From Plantago major (taxonomy: Eukaryota > Streptophyta > Magnoliopsida > Lamiales > Plantaginaceae), in the NCBI GenBank assembly GCA_026545765.1, contig CM048839.1:53738677-53802676 (forward strand): a stretch of 64,000 nt of DNA, read 5' to 3'. The translations under genes and the position numbers were made by a program. Below the pieces are notes generated by a model that did no database searches, had not been told where the DNA came from, and saw only the letters and a program-made list of their open reading frames with translations. Below are positions 9,463-20,768 of the stretch, piece by piece (the stretch's first letter is position 1; every line of letters begins with the position of its first letter).

Positions 9463-10206
9463 GTTCTTCTACTGCACCACTGAGTCAAGTAATTGGTTCT
9501 CATCAAATAATCTATCTATGTTCAGCTATGAGAAGGGAGAAAGGATGGAAACGTCGTTATAACTTGCAAACAAAAACTAGGCAGGAGCAAGCCCTCAATT
9601 GCAAGAAGTGGAAATCTGATGATACTTCTATAAGTTCTTCAGAAAATGCTTGGCATGCAAAGTGGTGGAAAAAAATGCTATTACCTTATCAGAAGGTGTA
9701 TCCACCGTTACAGATGTGGATCTTGATAACAAAAATATACTTCCTGAAAGTGATGCAATTTAAAATTCAGCTACAAGTCCCCGGAACAAGCAATGAAGTG
9801 CAATTGAATATTCTATGGATGGTTGTTCGTGTTCAGCCAATGACACTGTTGGAACTCAAAATGAAGCTGAGGCTGATGATCCCGAGTGTAATGGGATTGT
9901 TGACTCCCTTTCTGATGATGTTGTGGTACTAGATGAGGGTTCCATTTCTGAACCGTCTATCTCTGTACACAAGCCAAAGAGGCTCTCAGAGAAGGATCTA
10001 GATAACCCTAAGCCCACCAAAACCCGGAGACCAACTAGCGACCCCTATTTTCTGTCGTGTCAATATAGTGAAAAATCATTTTGTGGAGTTCAGGATTATC
10101 TACCGGATGGGTTCTATGATGCAGGACGGCATCAGCCTTTCATGCAACTGAACAACTATGAGAAAAGTGTACATGCTAACTCCCGAGAAGTGATTCTCCT
10201 TGACCG
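9463..10206 (+). pseudogene. Exon with linker and start of the CTR1/EDR1-like region
   Basis: The exon starts after TTGCAG and ends at CG|GTAAGT. It carries EKGWKRRYNLQTKTRQEQAL near its start, an acidic serine-rich linker, then KPTKTRRPTSDPYFLSC, FCGVQDYLPDGFYDAGR and SREVILLDR. Frame changes are needed near 9650, and near 9790 or soon after. In the intermediate frame there is an in-frame TAA around 9760. The second half (from about 9815) is open for 131 residues. The start of the next exon restores the codon split at the donor, supporting the exon borders. Confidence 0.78.
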
Positions 10207-10465
10207 GTAAGTGCCTCTCTAGTCTGTTATTTGTGATAGCCTTAATGTGCAAGTATGTCCTATTAGTAATTCTGACAGTAATTTTTAAGGATGATTGAAA
10301 AATTTGTTCATGGGATTCTTGACGTAGTCTACGTCATGTAAAGGATGGTTAAAACATTTGTTTATGGGATTATAAAAATGTTGATGCCACAGCGAGAACT
10401 GAGGCATCCGAATACTTTGGATACGATACGAGCAATATAAGAAGATAATTTTCTGAATTTTCCAG

Positions 10466-10600
10466 GGCAAGAGATGAAGAATTGGATGCCATTCTACTGC
10501 GTGCTCGATCGTTGATGTCTCACTTTAAGAAAATAAAGAGTTCCATCGGTGAGTCCAGAGATTCTGCAGTTGATGATTTGCATATTGCATCATTGCTTGC
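10466..10600 (+). pseudogene. Exon cut by the retrotransposon insertion, upstream part
   Basis: Acceptor TTCCAG at 10460-10465. The frame reads ARDEELDAILLRARSLMSHF and runs on to HIASLLA at 10600, where the LTR starts. Its last five bases CTTGC (10596-10600) are the left target-site duplication. The interrupted codon is completed by the base after the right duplication at 37118, and the frame continues without a shift. Confidence 0.88.
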
Positions 10601-12010
10601 TGTTGGTCCAGATAACGGCAAAGTAAATGACTAGAGCGGGGGTGAATAATCTTTTAAAACTTTTGTCGATAAACACAGTTTTTCAGAAACCCCCCGGTTT
10701 CTGATACTTAAATTCAGACAGCGGAAGACTTTAAGATAGGTAAGTGGCGAAACAATCAAGTGTGTAAAGCGCTTTGGTGAAATGTAAATACAGAAGGTAA
10801 ATAACACAAAGTATAGTGATATCCGGAGGTGGCGTAATCCTCCAACTAATCCACTTCGGTCTTTCTGAGACCTAGAATTCACTAGAACATATAATTGAGT
10901 TCACCTTACAATAATCCTTATTCTAAGATTCCTAAACAAATGGTTCCCAACCAAATATTCCCCCTGAGTTATTCCCCAGCTCCTAGAACTAAGTACTTCC
11001 TCTACTCAGATAACCTTGGAGTTATTCCCTGATTTTCAAAATCAAGTACTTCCTCTACTCCACGCCTTGATGGTGTTGGTTATAAGGTTTGTCAGAGAGG
11101 CTTCTCGTATAACTTTTCAGTTATGTTTTCAGAGAGCCTAATAGAACAAGACTACTTAACACACTTGTTCAGTGGATGATAGTCTGCTCTTTACTCACCC
11201 AAGTAATTGGTGTCCGTTCTGGAGAATGATCTTCAGAAATGGTATCTGATAGTTCAACTCTTTCACTTAATAACAATCTCTTGTTAAGGTTCAGACAACT
11301 TAGAACTACTAGTGATTCTTCAAGCAACATAAAGCTTTCAGAAAGGGTAGTAGAGTGCTTGAGAGAATACTTTGCTTGATGGTAAGTTTGCAAGATAGAG
11401 CGTTCTAAGGTATGTTCTTCAAGCATCTAAGTGTGTGATATATAAAGTTAAATTTGAGTGGCGTTTGAATTGTATCCACAGTTTCTATCAAATTATATCC
11501 GCTTATATCTTGAACTATGTACTCGTAAGTCACTATCTCTTTTTTTCGAGAGGATCGCTATAAAGATTTCCGATGCATTTAATGCATAGTAATCGCTTCA
11601 TTGTCCTTTAGTCTCAACGGATACATGAGCCTTTCTGATGGCTTGCATGCTCCATACTCATGATGTCATATGTCCAGAATTATATCCCGAAAATAAGTTA
11701 ATATACTTAAGAAAGGATTAAGGACATAGTCTTTCTGAGTTAGACTAAACCTTTGTGTCTTCATAAACCTTGTGCAATCTTCAGTCTTCTAATCTTTAGA
11801 AAAGCTCCATTGCTAGGATTGATCTTCATGGTCTTCTTGAAATAAAAATTACACTCAGAGACCTATAATCCTAATACAAGATTTACTAGACTAATCATAC
11901 TCAAAGGATTTCCTTTTACAATGTTCAAGTGAACTAAGAGCACTTAGTCACCTTTCCGCTAAGATAAGAAAATGTGATGAGTGATCAAAATACTAATGAT
12001 ATTCCTAAAA
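10601..12010 (-). repeat. 3' LTR of the SIRE-like element
   Basis: The plus strand starts TGTTGGTCCAGATAACGG and ends ATATTCCTAAAA, where the 5' LTR ends ATTCCTAACA; the last positions have probably mutated. It aligns with the LTRs at 35710, 43971 and, in reverse, 53515. It includes a G-run (about 10638-10642) near one end and two internal repeats containing AAGTACTTCCTCTACTC (near 10990 and 11050). Unlike the 5' LTR, this copy keeps most CTG and CAG triplets. Confidence 0.88.
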
Positions 12011-12028
12011 ATTTCCCCCTTTTTGATC
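12011..12028 (-). promoter_or_regulatory. Polypurine tract next to the 3' LTR
   Basis: On the minus strand GATCAAAAAGGGGGAAAT lies directly before the LTR start, the usual place for plus-strand DNA priming. Confidence 0.75.
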
Positions 12029-12192
12029 AGTCATCCATGACTATCTTTCAAGTCCTATTACAAAATTGTAATCCTGGAAGAGAAAACAACCCACCACTTA
12101 ATCATTTCAAATGATATTCAATTTTAGTTGAATTAAGTGCAGAAAGTAAACATCAACCAAATCACAAGAAGTGATCTTTGCTGATAAGTTGT

Positions 12193-13078
12193 TGAAAATG
12201 CAAGTTGCACTTGATTAGTTAATCTTATCTTTCATGATTCAGTTCAATGTTTGTGTTTGTTGTTGTTTGTGAATCGCAGATTTCAATGTTGTGCAACATT
12301 GCGAAATAGTGCCGATACAATGTTGGAACAACATTACGGACAACAAAGCAGATAACAATATAGAAACAAGGTGCCAATTGATTGATGACTTGACCGAAGC
12401 AATCAATTCAATTTCGCAGAATAAGGAAAGAGTTTGAGTTGCTTTGGACATAAGGAATGCAATCTAAAGAGAGAATCTTTCAAGAATATTGTTGAAGAAA
12501 GTAAGAAGGAAATATATTGTTGAAGACACTAATATGGGAATTTCCTTCTAGCTGATTATTGAAGAAAACAAGAACATGGAAAATTGCCTTTCGAGATCCT
12601 ATCGCCTTTCGACTTGGATGGGAGCCGCCGATATCTCAAGTATATATACAAGGATTCAACCGATGAGCAATCATCGAGCCTTTCTTGATGATCAATCGAG
12701 ATTTTATTAAAAGAGTTTAGGCTTCTTGTTTTCTCGCTAGCTTTAGAGTTTGTCTAAGAGTATTCATTGTTGAATAACTCTTTCAAACATCGACCTAGAA
12801 TAGCTTTTACCGCTGGTTCTTCTAGGGTTAGTTTTGGTTGTTTAATCAATCGTCTGTGATTGTATTAAACCCACTTGATTAGATCTACTTTTCCGTCAAG
12901 ATATTTTGTTTGACGGCACGCCAATATATTCTTCTATATATCGGCTTGGTAATAGAAGTTTCATTCTTATTCATCCACGCCATCTGCTTGTTATGTTGAA
13001 GACAATGTTGAACAACATTGTTGGCAACATTGTCTATCGATCTTGTTTCAAGTACCAACCGGATCCTAAGTTCTAACA
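12193..13078 (+). repeat. LTR 1 of the tandem element
   Basis: Starts TGAAAATGCAAG and ends AAGTTCTAACA. Contains a TATA box (TATATATAC, 12641-12649) preceded by ATCTCAAG; a transcript would begin about 30 bases later. It holds three CAATGTTG-type palindromes (12284-12301, 12318-12335, 13003-13034). Confidence 0.9.
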
Positions 13079-13080
13079 AG

Positions 13081-13092
13081 TGAGATCAGAGC
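13081..13092 (+). promoter_or_regulatory. Primer binding site, diverged
   Basis: TGAGATCAGAGC two bases after LTR 1 matches the usual TGGTATCAGAGC at 10 of 12 positions. After LTR 2 the same site reads TGAGATCGAGC, losing a base in the CAG triplet. Confidence 0.65.
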
Positions 13093-13132
13093 CACCACCT
13101 AACTACCGGTGTCCGGATTTGGTACTACTACA

Positions 13133-14147
13133 ATGGATGTTGCAAACTCAAGTGTCTACAAAGCCACCTATGCTTGATGGATCGAACTACCACATCGGAA
13201 AATAAGGATGAGGACATACATTAAGTCCATTGAAGGTCGAGCTTGGAGATCTGTTTGAAGGATTTGTCCGCCCATCAAGGACCCGATGTCGATGGAGATA
13301 TTGTTCCCATACCAAGAACGCTTCACTGCAGGTGACTTTCTTTTAAGCTCTTATAATGAAAAAGCTTTAAATGCCATTTTTGGACATGTTGATGCTCATA
13401 TGTTTAAAATCATTCAAAATTGCACTACAGCTAAACAAGCTTGGGACTTACTTCAGAATCATTGTGAAGGTGATAATAGTGTCAAACAAACTAAACTTCG
13501 AATGCTTTGGTCAAAATTTGAAAATCTAAGAATGGAAGAAGTCAAACCATCGATTCTTATTTTGAAAAGCTTTTGACTTTGTCTAATGATGTTCAACTTC
13601 GGTGATGCTATTTCCAACAAGCAATCGATTTCTAAAGCCATACGTTCTCTCTCTTCAAAATTTGACACTAAAGTTACTATTTTGGAAGACACTCACAATC
13701 TGGCTACTATGAATTTTCATACCTTGATGAACAATTTGAAAAATTTTGAGATAATTGATAACGAAAGAAAAGGTACGAAAATCCTTAGTATGTCCCTTCA
13801 CTCTAAATCTAATGCTAAAGTTACTGAGCTTGAAAGCGAGAGTGATGATTCAAGACATGACTGAAGAAGCCTACAATGACTTGGTTAGGAAAATTGAGAA
13901 ACTTAGATTTAGGAAGAATTCTAATAGAGGCTCTTCGAGCAACTCAAAAGGAACTAGAAATTTCAAAAAGAAAACTGGTGTGTCTAACTCTAGCCCTAGT
14001 CTTAGTAAACTTAGTAAAGTTAGATGTTTTGAATGTCAAGGATGGGGGCATTATCGTAATGAATGTGCTAACACTCTTCAAAGGAGAAAAGACTATGCTT
14101 GCTTGTCTCAAAGGATGTTTCAGATGACTAACAGAAGACGATGATCC
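13133..14147 (+). pseudogene. Copia gag, unit 1 (nearly complete, frameshifted)
   Basis: Begins with an ATG at 13133 (MDVANSSVYKA). Pieces follow in order: PMLDGSNYH (copia gag N-terminal motif), SYNEKALNAIFGHVD, CTTAKQAWDLLQNHCEG (UBN2/gag-polypeptide family), SISKAIRSLSSKFDTKVTIL, and a zinc knuckle CFECQGWGHYRNEC near 14025-14067 (CX2CX4HX4C complete). At least four frame changes or stops break it, most near CAG, CTG or G-run sites. Gag would form the particle and bind RNA. Being present without pol, it resembles gag-only non-autonomous plant LTR elements. Confidence 0.82.
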
Positions 14148-14889
14148 GTAAGTTCATGCCAAAGCCCTATCTCATTCCGAATAATGTTGAGAAACAATGT
14201 TGGTCCAACATGGATGGTCCAACATTGACAAAAGAAGTCTTTTTCGACTATGATGATTCTCAAAACGGAAACACTTTTCCGGACTAACCCCGAGGAATCA
14301 GCTTACTAATGTTTTCAGGTCTGCATGGTTCGCTTGATCTATCCGCAGATTATCACCGAAGAGCTGAAATCGATGAATGAAAACAATGTTGAGTCAACAT
14401 TGACATCAAAAGGTTCTGTTAAACCGCTTTTTCGATGTCTCGCCCGTAAAGGCACTGCACTCCAAGAATAAACAAAGTTGTTGTAACAGTGTTACGTAAA
14501 CTACTCGAGAAAACCGACATCGAACTCCGAAAAGGTGTCTAAACCAAGAACTCCACCGGTGTACAAGGAGAAATTGTCAATGCCGACAAAGAATGATGAC
14601 ACAACATCGAGCTCAACATCACAGTGTAAATTCCATCCGACGCACCCATGAGATGAGCATGATAGGTGAACCCAAAGACTCCTATGGCTAATGGTCTTAT
14701 GCTCACAGAATCGATGTCGAGATGATGTTGACCTAACATTGTATGTAATAATGACTCACCTTCTATATCTATCAACCAAAGACCTCACATTATGTTTTAT
14801 GTGTGTGTTTGTGCTGTGTATCGCTTCAACCCTAAAATCCCACACCGATTGTTCTTAAAAGATTTTTCATATATATATATCAAGAATCG
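14148..14889 (+). other. Non-coding spacer replacing protease, integrase and reverse transcriptase, unit 1
   Basis: Where a copia element has about 2.5-3 kb of pol, this unit has about 740 bp without recognisable domains. It contains two CAATGTTG palindromes: one around 14194-14228 and one at 14384-14402 (CAATGTTGAGTCAACATTG). Unit 2 has the same spacer, so the loss predates the tandem duplication. Confidence 0.7.
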
Positions 14890-15391
14890 TAATCTTAGAT
14901 TATGGTATGCATGTGATACAAACACTAATCTAGTGGGATTTAGTGATTCTGATTGGGCTGGTGTTCTAGATGATAGAAAATACACTAGTGGATGTTGCTT
15001 TTATCTTGATTCTAATTTAATGTCATGGTATTTCAAGAAATGTAACAATGTGTCACTCTCATATGTCAATCAACATGTAACATCCGGGAGTTGTGTTACT
15101 TAATTGATATGGGTGAAAAATATGTCGCATGACTTTGGTCGACAATGTGATACCTTGTTGATGTTCTGTGATGACCTTAGTGCCATAAATAATTTTAAGA
15201 AGCCTGTTTTGCCCTCATGCACGAAACACATAGACATTAGGCATAATTTTCTTAAGGATATAGTCAATCTGCAAGTAATAGTCATACAACACTTAGATAC
15301 AACCAATCAACTTGCAGATATTTTTACCAAACCATTAGATTGTGAGAGATTCTTCAGTCTTAGGAGATCTCTTGATTTGTGCTCTTTGTGA
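14890..15391 (+). pseudogene. Copia RNase H remnant, unit 1, catalytic Glu region replaced
   Basis: Frames encode LRLWYACDTNTNLVGFSDSD, DWAGVLDDRKYTSGCCFYLD and SNLMSWYFKK, then, where active copies have a S-T-x-E-A-E-Y motif, SYVNQHVTSGSC. The second half follows in another frame: CTKHIDIRHNFLKD and NQLADIFTKPLDCERF. The first catalytic Asp segment (SDSDWAG) is kept, but the Glu-containing motif is gone in both units, so the enzyme was inactive before the tandem formed. One stop and a frame change separate the halves. Confidence 0.8.
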
Positions 15392-17600
15392 TCTTCGATG
15401 TTGAAACCAGTGTTGACTCAACATCACAGTCAACACTGGATGCAGAAAAGTGATGTGTTTTTTGTTGCCTTTGGATTTTTTTATTTTTTTTGTGTGTGTG
15501 TCTATGTGCTTTCTGTGCTTCTGTACTGGTCTGTGGTTGGTCCTACTTTGTAGCTTACAGTGGTGATGCTTAGGGGTTGAAAGGCTATTTGAAATCAAGG
15601 TTGAAAGGGATCGAGTCTCTTGTGTGTTTGCTTTATGTAAAACCCACTTTTGCTGTTTTTTTGGCTATTTTTACTGCACTGACTCACACTTGATGTTACC
15701 TCCCGCCCTTTATGCTTAATAAACTGATGAATTATGATAAAAGGGCTCAAGTGTTTCACGAGGATCGTGTTAAGGTGTTTCAAATACTATCCAGATATCG
15801 ACGTGGCCAATGTGTCATATGTCGTGAGGGTTGATGACCTGTACAGGAAACCGACACGCACAAAAGTGCCGATTCTCGTAATGCTGCTGGTTCACTTTCT
15901 GAGTACCAAATTACCAAATGTGGTCAAATTGAGTGATTTTATGCCATGAGACGTGTGTTTGCCTAACTCCACATAGGCATCGGCTTTGGAGCGGATTCAT
16001 ACGTGTTCCAATTATTCGACACGGTTCACGGTCTCATGGTCACCCCCACTCAAACTTATGCTAATTGTTCAATTTACTTTTTGAGGCAATGTTGAGTGTG
16101 TTTCTTTGGTATTCCTTTCTCTCTCTGTCTTTGCCTGCAACATCAGTGGTGTTAATTGAACCTGCACATCTTGAGACTTGGTTTCCTGGCTGACTTACAT
16201 TAAGAGTGGTCTGATTTCCCGATGTTGTCATCGATGTTGAGTCAACATTCAGGTCAACATTGACTGTGCTTGAAGTACTATTTGCTCTTTTTATATGTGC
16301 GTCTCTTTCTGACCTTTCTGTGTGTTTTTGGGTTTGAGGGGGAGTAGGTCTGAGGTGTTTCAGGTCTAAGGTGTTTCTTTGGGGTTTGGGGTTTTTGCTT
16401 TCCTGTTCTTGCATTTCAAGTCATTATTTAAGATCAAGATTTTTGGTCAACCTCCCTAGGGTTTATCTGTTTATCTGATTACTATGACTTGACGGATAAC
16501 TGTTTTACTTGTAACTTTAATCTTTTATTAACCGTTATGCAGCTTCAGAGTATTGATATATATTTGCAGGATCGCTTAAGGCAAACCCAACAACACCCAT
16601 CATGACCATCCATTCTTATCCTAACACCGCCTCCACTAATCCAACCTCTATTCCCGACACGCCTCCACCGATCCAAACTTTTTTCCTTTTGCTATATCAC
16701 CTTGGTCGCCAAAGGTTGAACTCATTGTTTTCAACATCATTCTCCAACATTGCACAGTTCTTATTGCAGGTCCTAGTCCACAACTCATTGCATGTCTTCT
16801 TGTCTCCTTCTGTGAACTTGGTTGAATAATCTGAGAGATATCTTTCTTCTCAAAAAAAAAAGGGGGGAGAAGAGAAGAGATTGAACAAAAAGCTAACATA
16901 CTTTATTTTGTTATATTGCTCTCGTCTAATGTTGAGGGGGAGTTCTGTAGTTTCATGCCTGTTATATTTGTTTGTGTCTAACAAGTTTGTTCAGGTGTGT
17001 TTTTGTGAAGAAAGACAAAGGGGGAGATTGAATAGTGCAGTGTTGTCAACATTGCAGACGACTTTGTTTACTGCACTTATACTGCGATTCCACGCAAGTT
17101 TGTCTTTATTCACTAACTACTGAGTGCAGGAATTGTCAAAAGAAGTATGATATGATGCCCATGATGAGTTCAAAGGAGATGAGTAGACAAAGACATAAGA
17201 GGGAGTTTGAAAGTGCATATTTACAGCAATGTTGAGTTCTGTGTTGACTCAACATTGTCCATCAGCATTGATCGATTGCACTTTATCTTTCAGTTCCCAA
17301 CAAAGGATTCCTCTTGACTTGTTTAAATCCTACTTGTTCGATTTGACTAACAAACTGGTTTTAGGTTGTGTGAAGAAAGATCAGAATTAAGGGGGAGATT
17401 GAAAGTGCGATTTAGTGCACTTTGTTTAGTAATTCAACCTTTCTTCGTAACATAACCGGTTTAATGTTTGTAGTTGTTTTTCTATGAATATTTTGTAGGA
17501 TATATCAAGTTGGGCTCCAACATGCTTATTGGATCAAAAGGAATCAATGAGCCCAAAGGAATGCTATTGCTTGATGAAAGACTAAGATTAAGGGGGAGAT
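15392..17600 (+). other. Long 3' region of unit 1 with palindromes and repeated purine tracts
   Basis: About 2.2 kb with no recognised domain. Short frames such as 15734-15949 and the one with IGFGADSYVFQLFDTVHGL near 15980-16040 may be remnants of an extra frame; they are conserved in unit 2 but not recognised. CAATGTTG-type palindromes occur near 15399-15440, 16231-16263, 17038-17056 and 17226-17258. The tract GGGGGAGATTGAA occurs at about 17024, 17392 and 17592, only the last one bordering an LTR. Confidence 0.6.
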
Positions 17601-18480
17601 TGAAAATGCAAGTTGCACTTGATTAGTTAATCTTATCTTTCATGATTCAGTTCAATGTTTGTGTTTGTTGTTGTTGTTTGTGAACTGCAGGATTTCAATG
17701 TTGTGCAACATTGCGAAATAGTGCCGATACAATGTTGGAACAACATTACGGACAACAGCAGACAACATAGAAACAAGGTGCCAATTGATTGATGACTTGA
17801 CCGAAGCAATCAATTCAATTTCGCAGAATAAGGAAAGAGTTTGAGTTGCTTTGGACATAAGGAATGCAATCTAAAGAGAGAATCTTTCAAGAATATTGTT
17901 GAAGAAAGCAAGAAGGAAATATATTGTTGAAGACACTAATATGGGAATTTCCTTCTAGCGATTATCAAGAAAACAAGAACATGGAAAATTGCCTTTGCCG
18001 AGATCCTATCGCCTTTCGACTTGGATGGAGCCGCCGATATCTCAAGTATATATACAAGGATTCAGCCGAGCAATCATTGAGCCTTTCTTGATGATCAATC
18101 GAGATTTTATTAAAAGAGTTTAGGCTTCTTGTTTTCGCTAGCTTTAGAGTTTGTCTAAGAGTATTCATTGTTGAATAACTCTTCAAACATCGACCTAGAA
18201 TAGCTTTTACCGCTGGTTCTTCTAGGGTTAGTTTTGGTTGTTTAATCAATCGTCTGTGATTGTATTAAACCCACTTGATTAGATCTACTTTTCCTATCAA
18301 GAGATATTTTGTTTACGGCACGCCAATATATTCTTCTATATATCGCTTGGTAATAGAAGTTTCATTCTTATTCATCCACGCCATCTGCTTGTTATGTTGA
18401 AGACAATGTTGAACAACATTGTTGGCAACATTGTCTATTGATCTTGTTTCAAGTACCAACCGGGATCCTAAGTTCTAACA
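17601..18480 (+). repeat. LTR 2 (shared middle LTR) of the tandem element
   Basis: Same start and end as LTR 1; 880 bp. It is preceded by the purine tract AAGATTAAGGGGGAGAT and followed by the AGTGAGATCGAGCC primer-site remnant, so it serves as 3' LTR of unit 1 and 5' LTR of unit 2. It has several short deletions relative to LTR 1, for example at 17755-17770. Confidence 0.9.
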
Positions 18481-18531
18481 AGTGAGATCGAGCCACCTAA
18501 CTACATCGTGTCCGGATTTGGTACTACTACA

Positions 18532-19534
18532 ATGGATGTTGCAAACTCAAGTGTCTACAAAGCCACCTATGCTTGATGGATCGAACTACCACCATCGAAA
18601 ATAAGGATGAGGACATACATTAAGTCCATTGAAGGTCGAGCTTGAGATCCGTTTGAAGGATTTGTCCGCCATCAAGGACCCGATGTCGATGGAGATATTG
18701 TTCCCATACCAAGAACGCTTCACCGCAGTGACTTTCTTTAAGCTCTTATAATGAAAAAGCTTTAAATGCCATTTTTGGACATGTTGATGCTCATATGTTT
18801 AAAATCATTCAAAATTGCACTACGCCTAAACAAGCTTGGGACTTACTTCGTAATCATTGTGAAGGTGATAATAGTGTCAAACAAACTAAACTTCAATGCT
18901 TTGGTCAAAATTTGAAAATCTAAGAATGGAAGAAGTCAAACCATTGATTCTTATTTTGAAAAGCTGACTTTGTCTAATGATGTTCAACTTCGGTGATGCT
19001 ATTTCCAACAAGCAATCGATTTCTAAAGCCATACGCTCTCTCTTCAAAATTTGACACTAAAGTTACTATTTTGGAAGACACTCACAACTGCTACTATGAA
19101 TTTTCATACCTTGATGAACAATTTGAAAATTTTGAGATAATTGATAACGAAAGAAAAGGTACGAAAATCCTTAGTATGTCCCTTCACTCTAAATCTAATG
19201 CTAAAGTTATCGAGCTTGAAAGCGAGTGATGATTCTCAAGACATGACCAAGAAGCCTACAATGACTTGGTTAGGAAAATTGAGAAACTTAGATTTAGGAA
19301 GAATTTAATAGAGGCTCTTCGAGCAACTCAAAAGGAACTAGAAATTTCAAAAGAAAACCGTGTGTCTAACTCTAGCCCTAGTCTTAGTAAACTTAGTAAA
19401 GTTAGATGTTTTGAATGTCAAGGATGGGGCATTATCGTAATGAATGTGCTAACACTCTTGAAGGAGAAAAGACTATGCTTGCTTGTCTCAAAGGATGTTT
19501 CAGATGACCTAACAGAAGACGATGATCCGTAAGT
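18532..19534 (+). pseudogene. Copia gag, unit 2 (more broken copy)
   Basis: Aligns with 13133-14147 over its full length. The zinc knuckle is disrupted: GGATGGGGGCATTATCG in unit 1 is GGATGGGGCATTATCG here, one G fewer, shifting the frame after CFECQGWG. Other differences: ACTGCAGGTG to ACCGCAGTG, CTTCAGAAT to CTTCGTAAT, and CTGAAG to CCAAG. These sit on CAG/CTG and G-runs. Confidence 0.8.
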
Positions 19535-20269
19535 TCATGCCAAAGCCCTATCTCAATAATGTTGAGAAACAATGTTGGTCCAACATGGATGGTCCAACAT
19601 TGACAAAAGAAGTCTTTTTCGACTATGATGATTCTCAAAACGTGAAACACTTTTCCGGACTAACCTCGAGGAATCGCTTACTAATGTTTTCAGGTGCATG
19701 GTTCGCTTGATCTATCCGCAGATTATCACCGGAAGAGTCAAATCGATGAATGAAAACAATGTTGAGTCAACATTGACATCAACAAAGGTTCTGCTGAAAC
19801 CGCTTTTCTCGATGTCTCGCCCGTAAAGGCACTGCACTCCAAGAATAAACAAAGTTGTTGCAGTAATCAAAAGTTACGTAAACTACTCCGAGAAAACTGA
19901 CATCGAACGAAAAGGTGTCTAAACCAAGAACTCCACCGTGGTGTACAAGGAGAAATTGTCAATGCCGACAAAGAATGATGACACAACATCGAGCTCAACA
20001 TCACAGTGTAAATTCCATCCGACGGTACCCATGAGATGAGCATGATAGGTGAACCCAAAGACTCCTATGGCTAATGGTCTTATGCTCACAGAATCGATGT
20101 TGAGATGATGTCGACCTAACATTGTACGTAATAATGACTCATGCCTTCTATATCTATCAACCAAAGATACCTCACATTATGTTTTATGTGTGTTTGTGCT
20201 GTATCGCCTAACCCTAAAATCCCACACCGATTGTTCTTAAAAGATTTTTCATATATATATCAAGAATCG
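19535..20269 (+). other. Non-coding spacer, unit 2
   Basis: Counterpart of 14148-14889, with the palindrome CAATGTTGAGTCAACATTG at 19757-19775 and the pair of half-sites around 19562-19604. No pol domain. Confidence 0.65.
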
Positions 20270-20768
20270 TTAATCTTAGATTATGGTATGCATGTGATAC
20301 AAACACTAATCTAGTGGGATTTAGTGATTCTGATTGGGCTGGTGTTCTAGATGATAGAAAATACACTAGTGGAGGTTGCTTTTATCTTGATTCTAATTTA
20401 ATGTCATGGTATTTCAAGAAACAGAACAATGTGTCACTCTCATATGTCAATCAACATGTAACATCCGGGAGTTGTGTTACTTAATTGATATGGGTGAAAA
20501 ATATGTCGCATGACTTTGGTCGACAATGTGATACCTTGTTGATGTTCGTGATGACCTTAGTGCCATAAATAATTTTAAGAAGCTTTTGCCCTCATGCACG
20601 AAACACATAGACATTAGGCATAATTTTCTTAAGGATATAGTCAATCTGCAAGTAATAGTCATACAACACTTAGATACAACCAATCAACTTGCAGATATTT
20701 TTACCAAACCATTAGATTGTGAGAGATTCTTCAGTCTTAGGAGATCTCTTGATTTGTGCTCTTTGTGA
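20270..20768 (+). pseudogene. Copia RNase H remnant, unit 2
   Basis: Carries the same pieces as unit 1: SDSDWAGVLDDRKYTSGGCF, SWYFKKQNNVSLSYVNQHV and, in another frame, CTKHIDIRHNFLKD and NQLADIFTKPLDCERF. The KKQ and GG positions are closer to the copia consensus than in unit 1, so unit 2 keeps some ancestral bases. The catalytic Glu motif is absent here as well. Confidence 0.78.

Noticed and set aside
9815..10210. A stand-alone 131-residue gene
   Set aside because: It is the second half of an exon of the LRR-kinase gene, in frame with the next exon; its first Met is internal.
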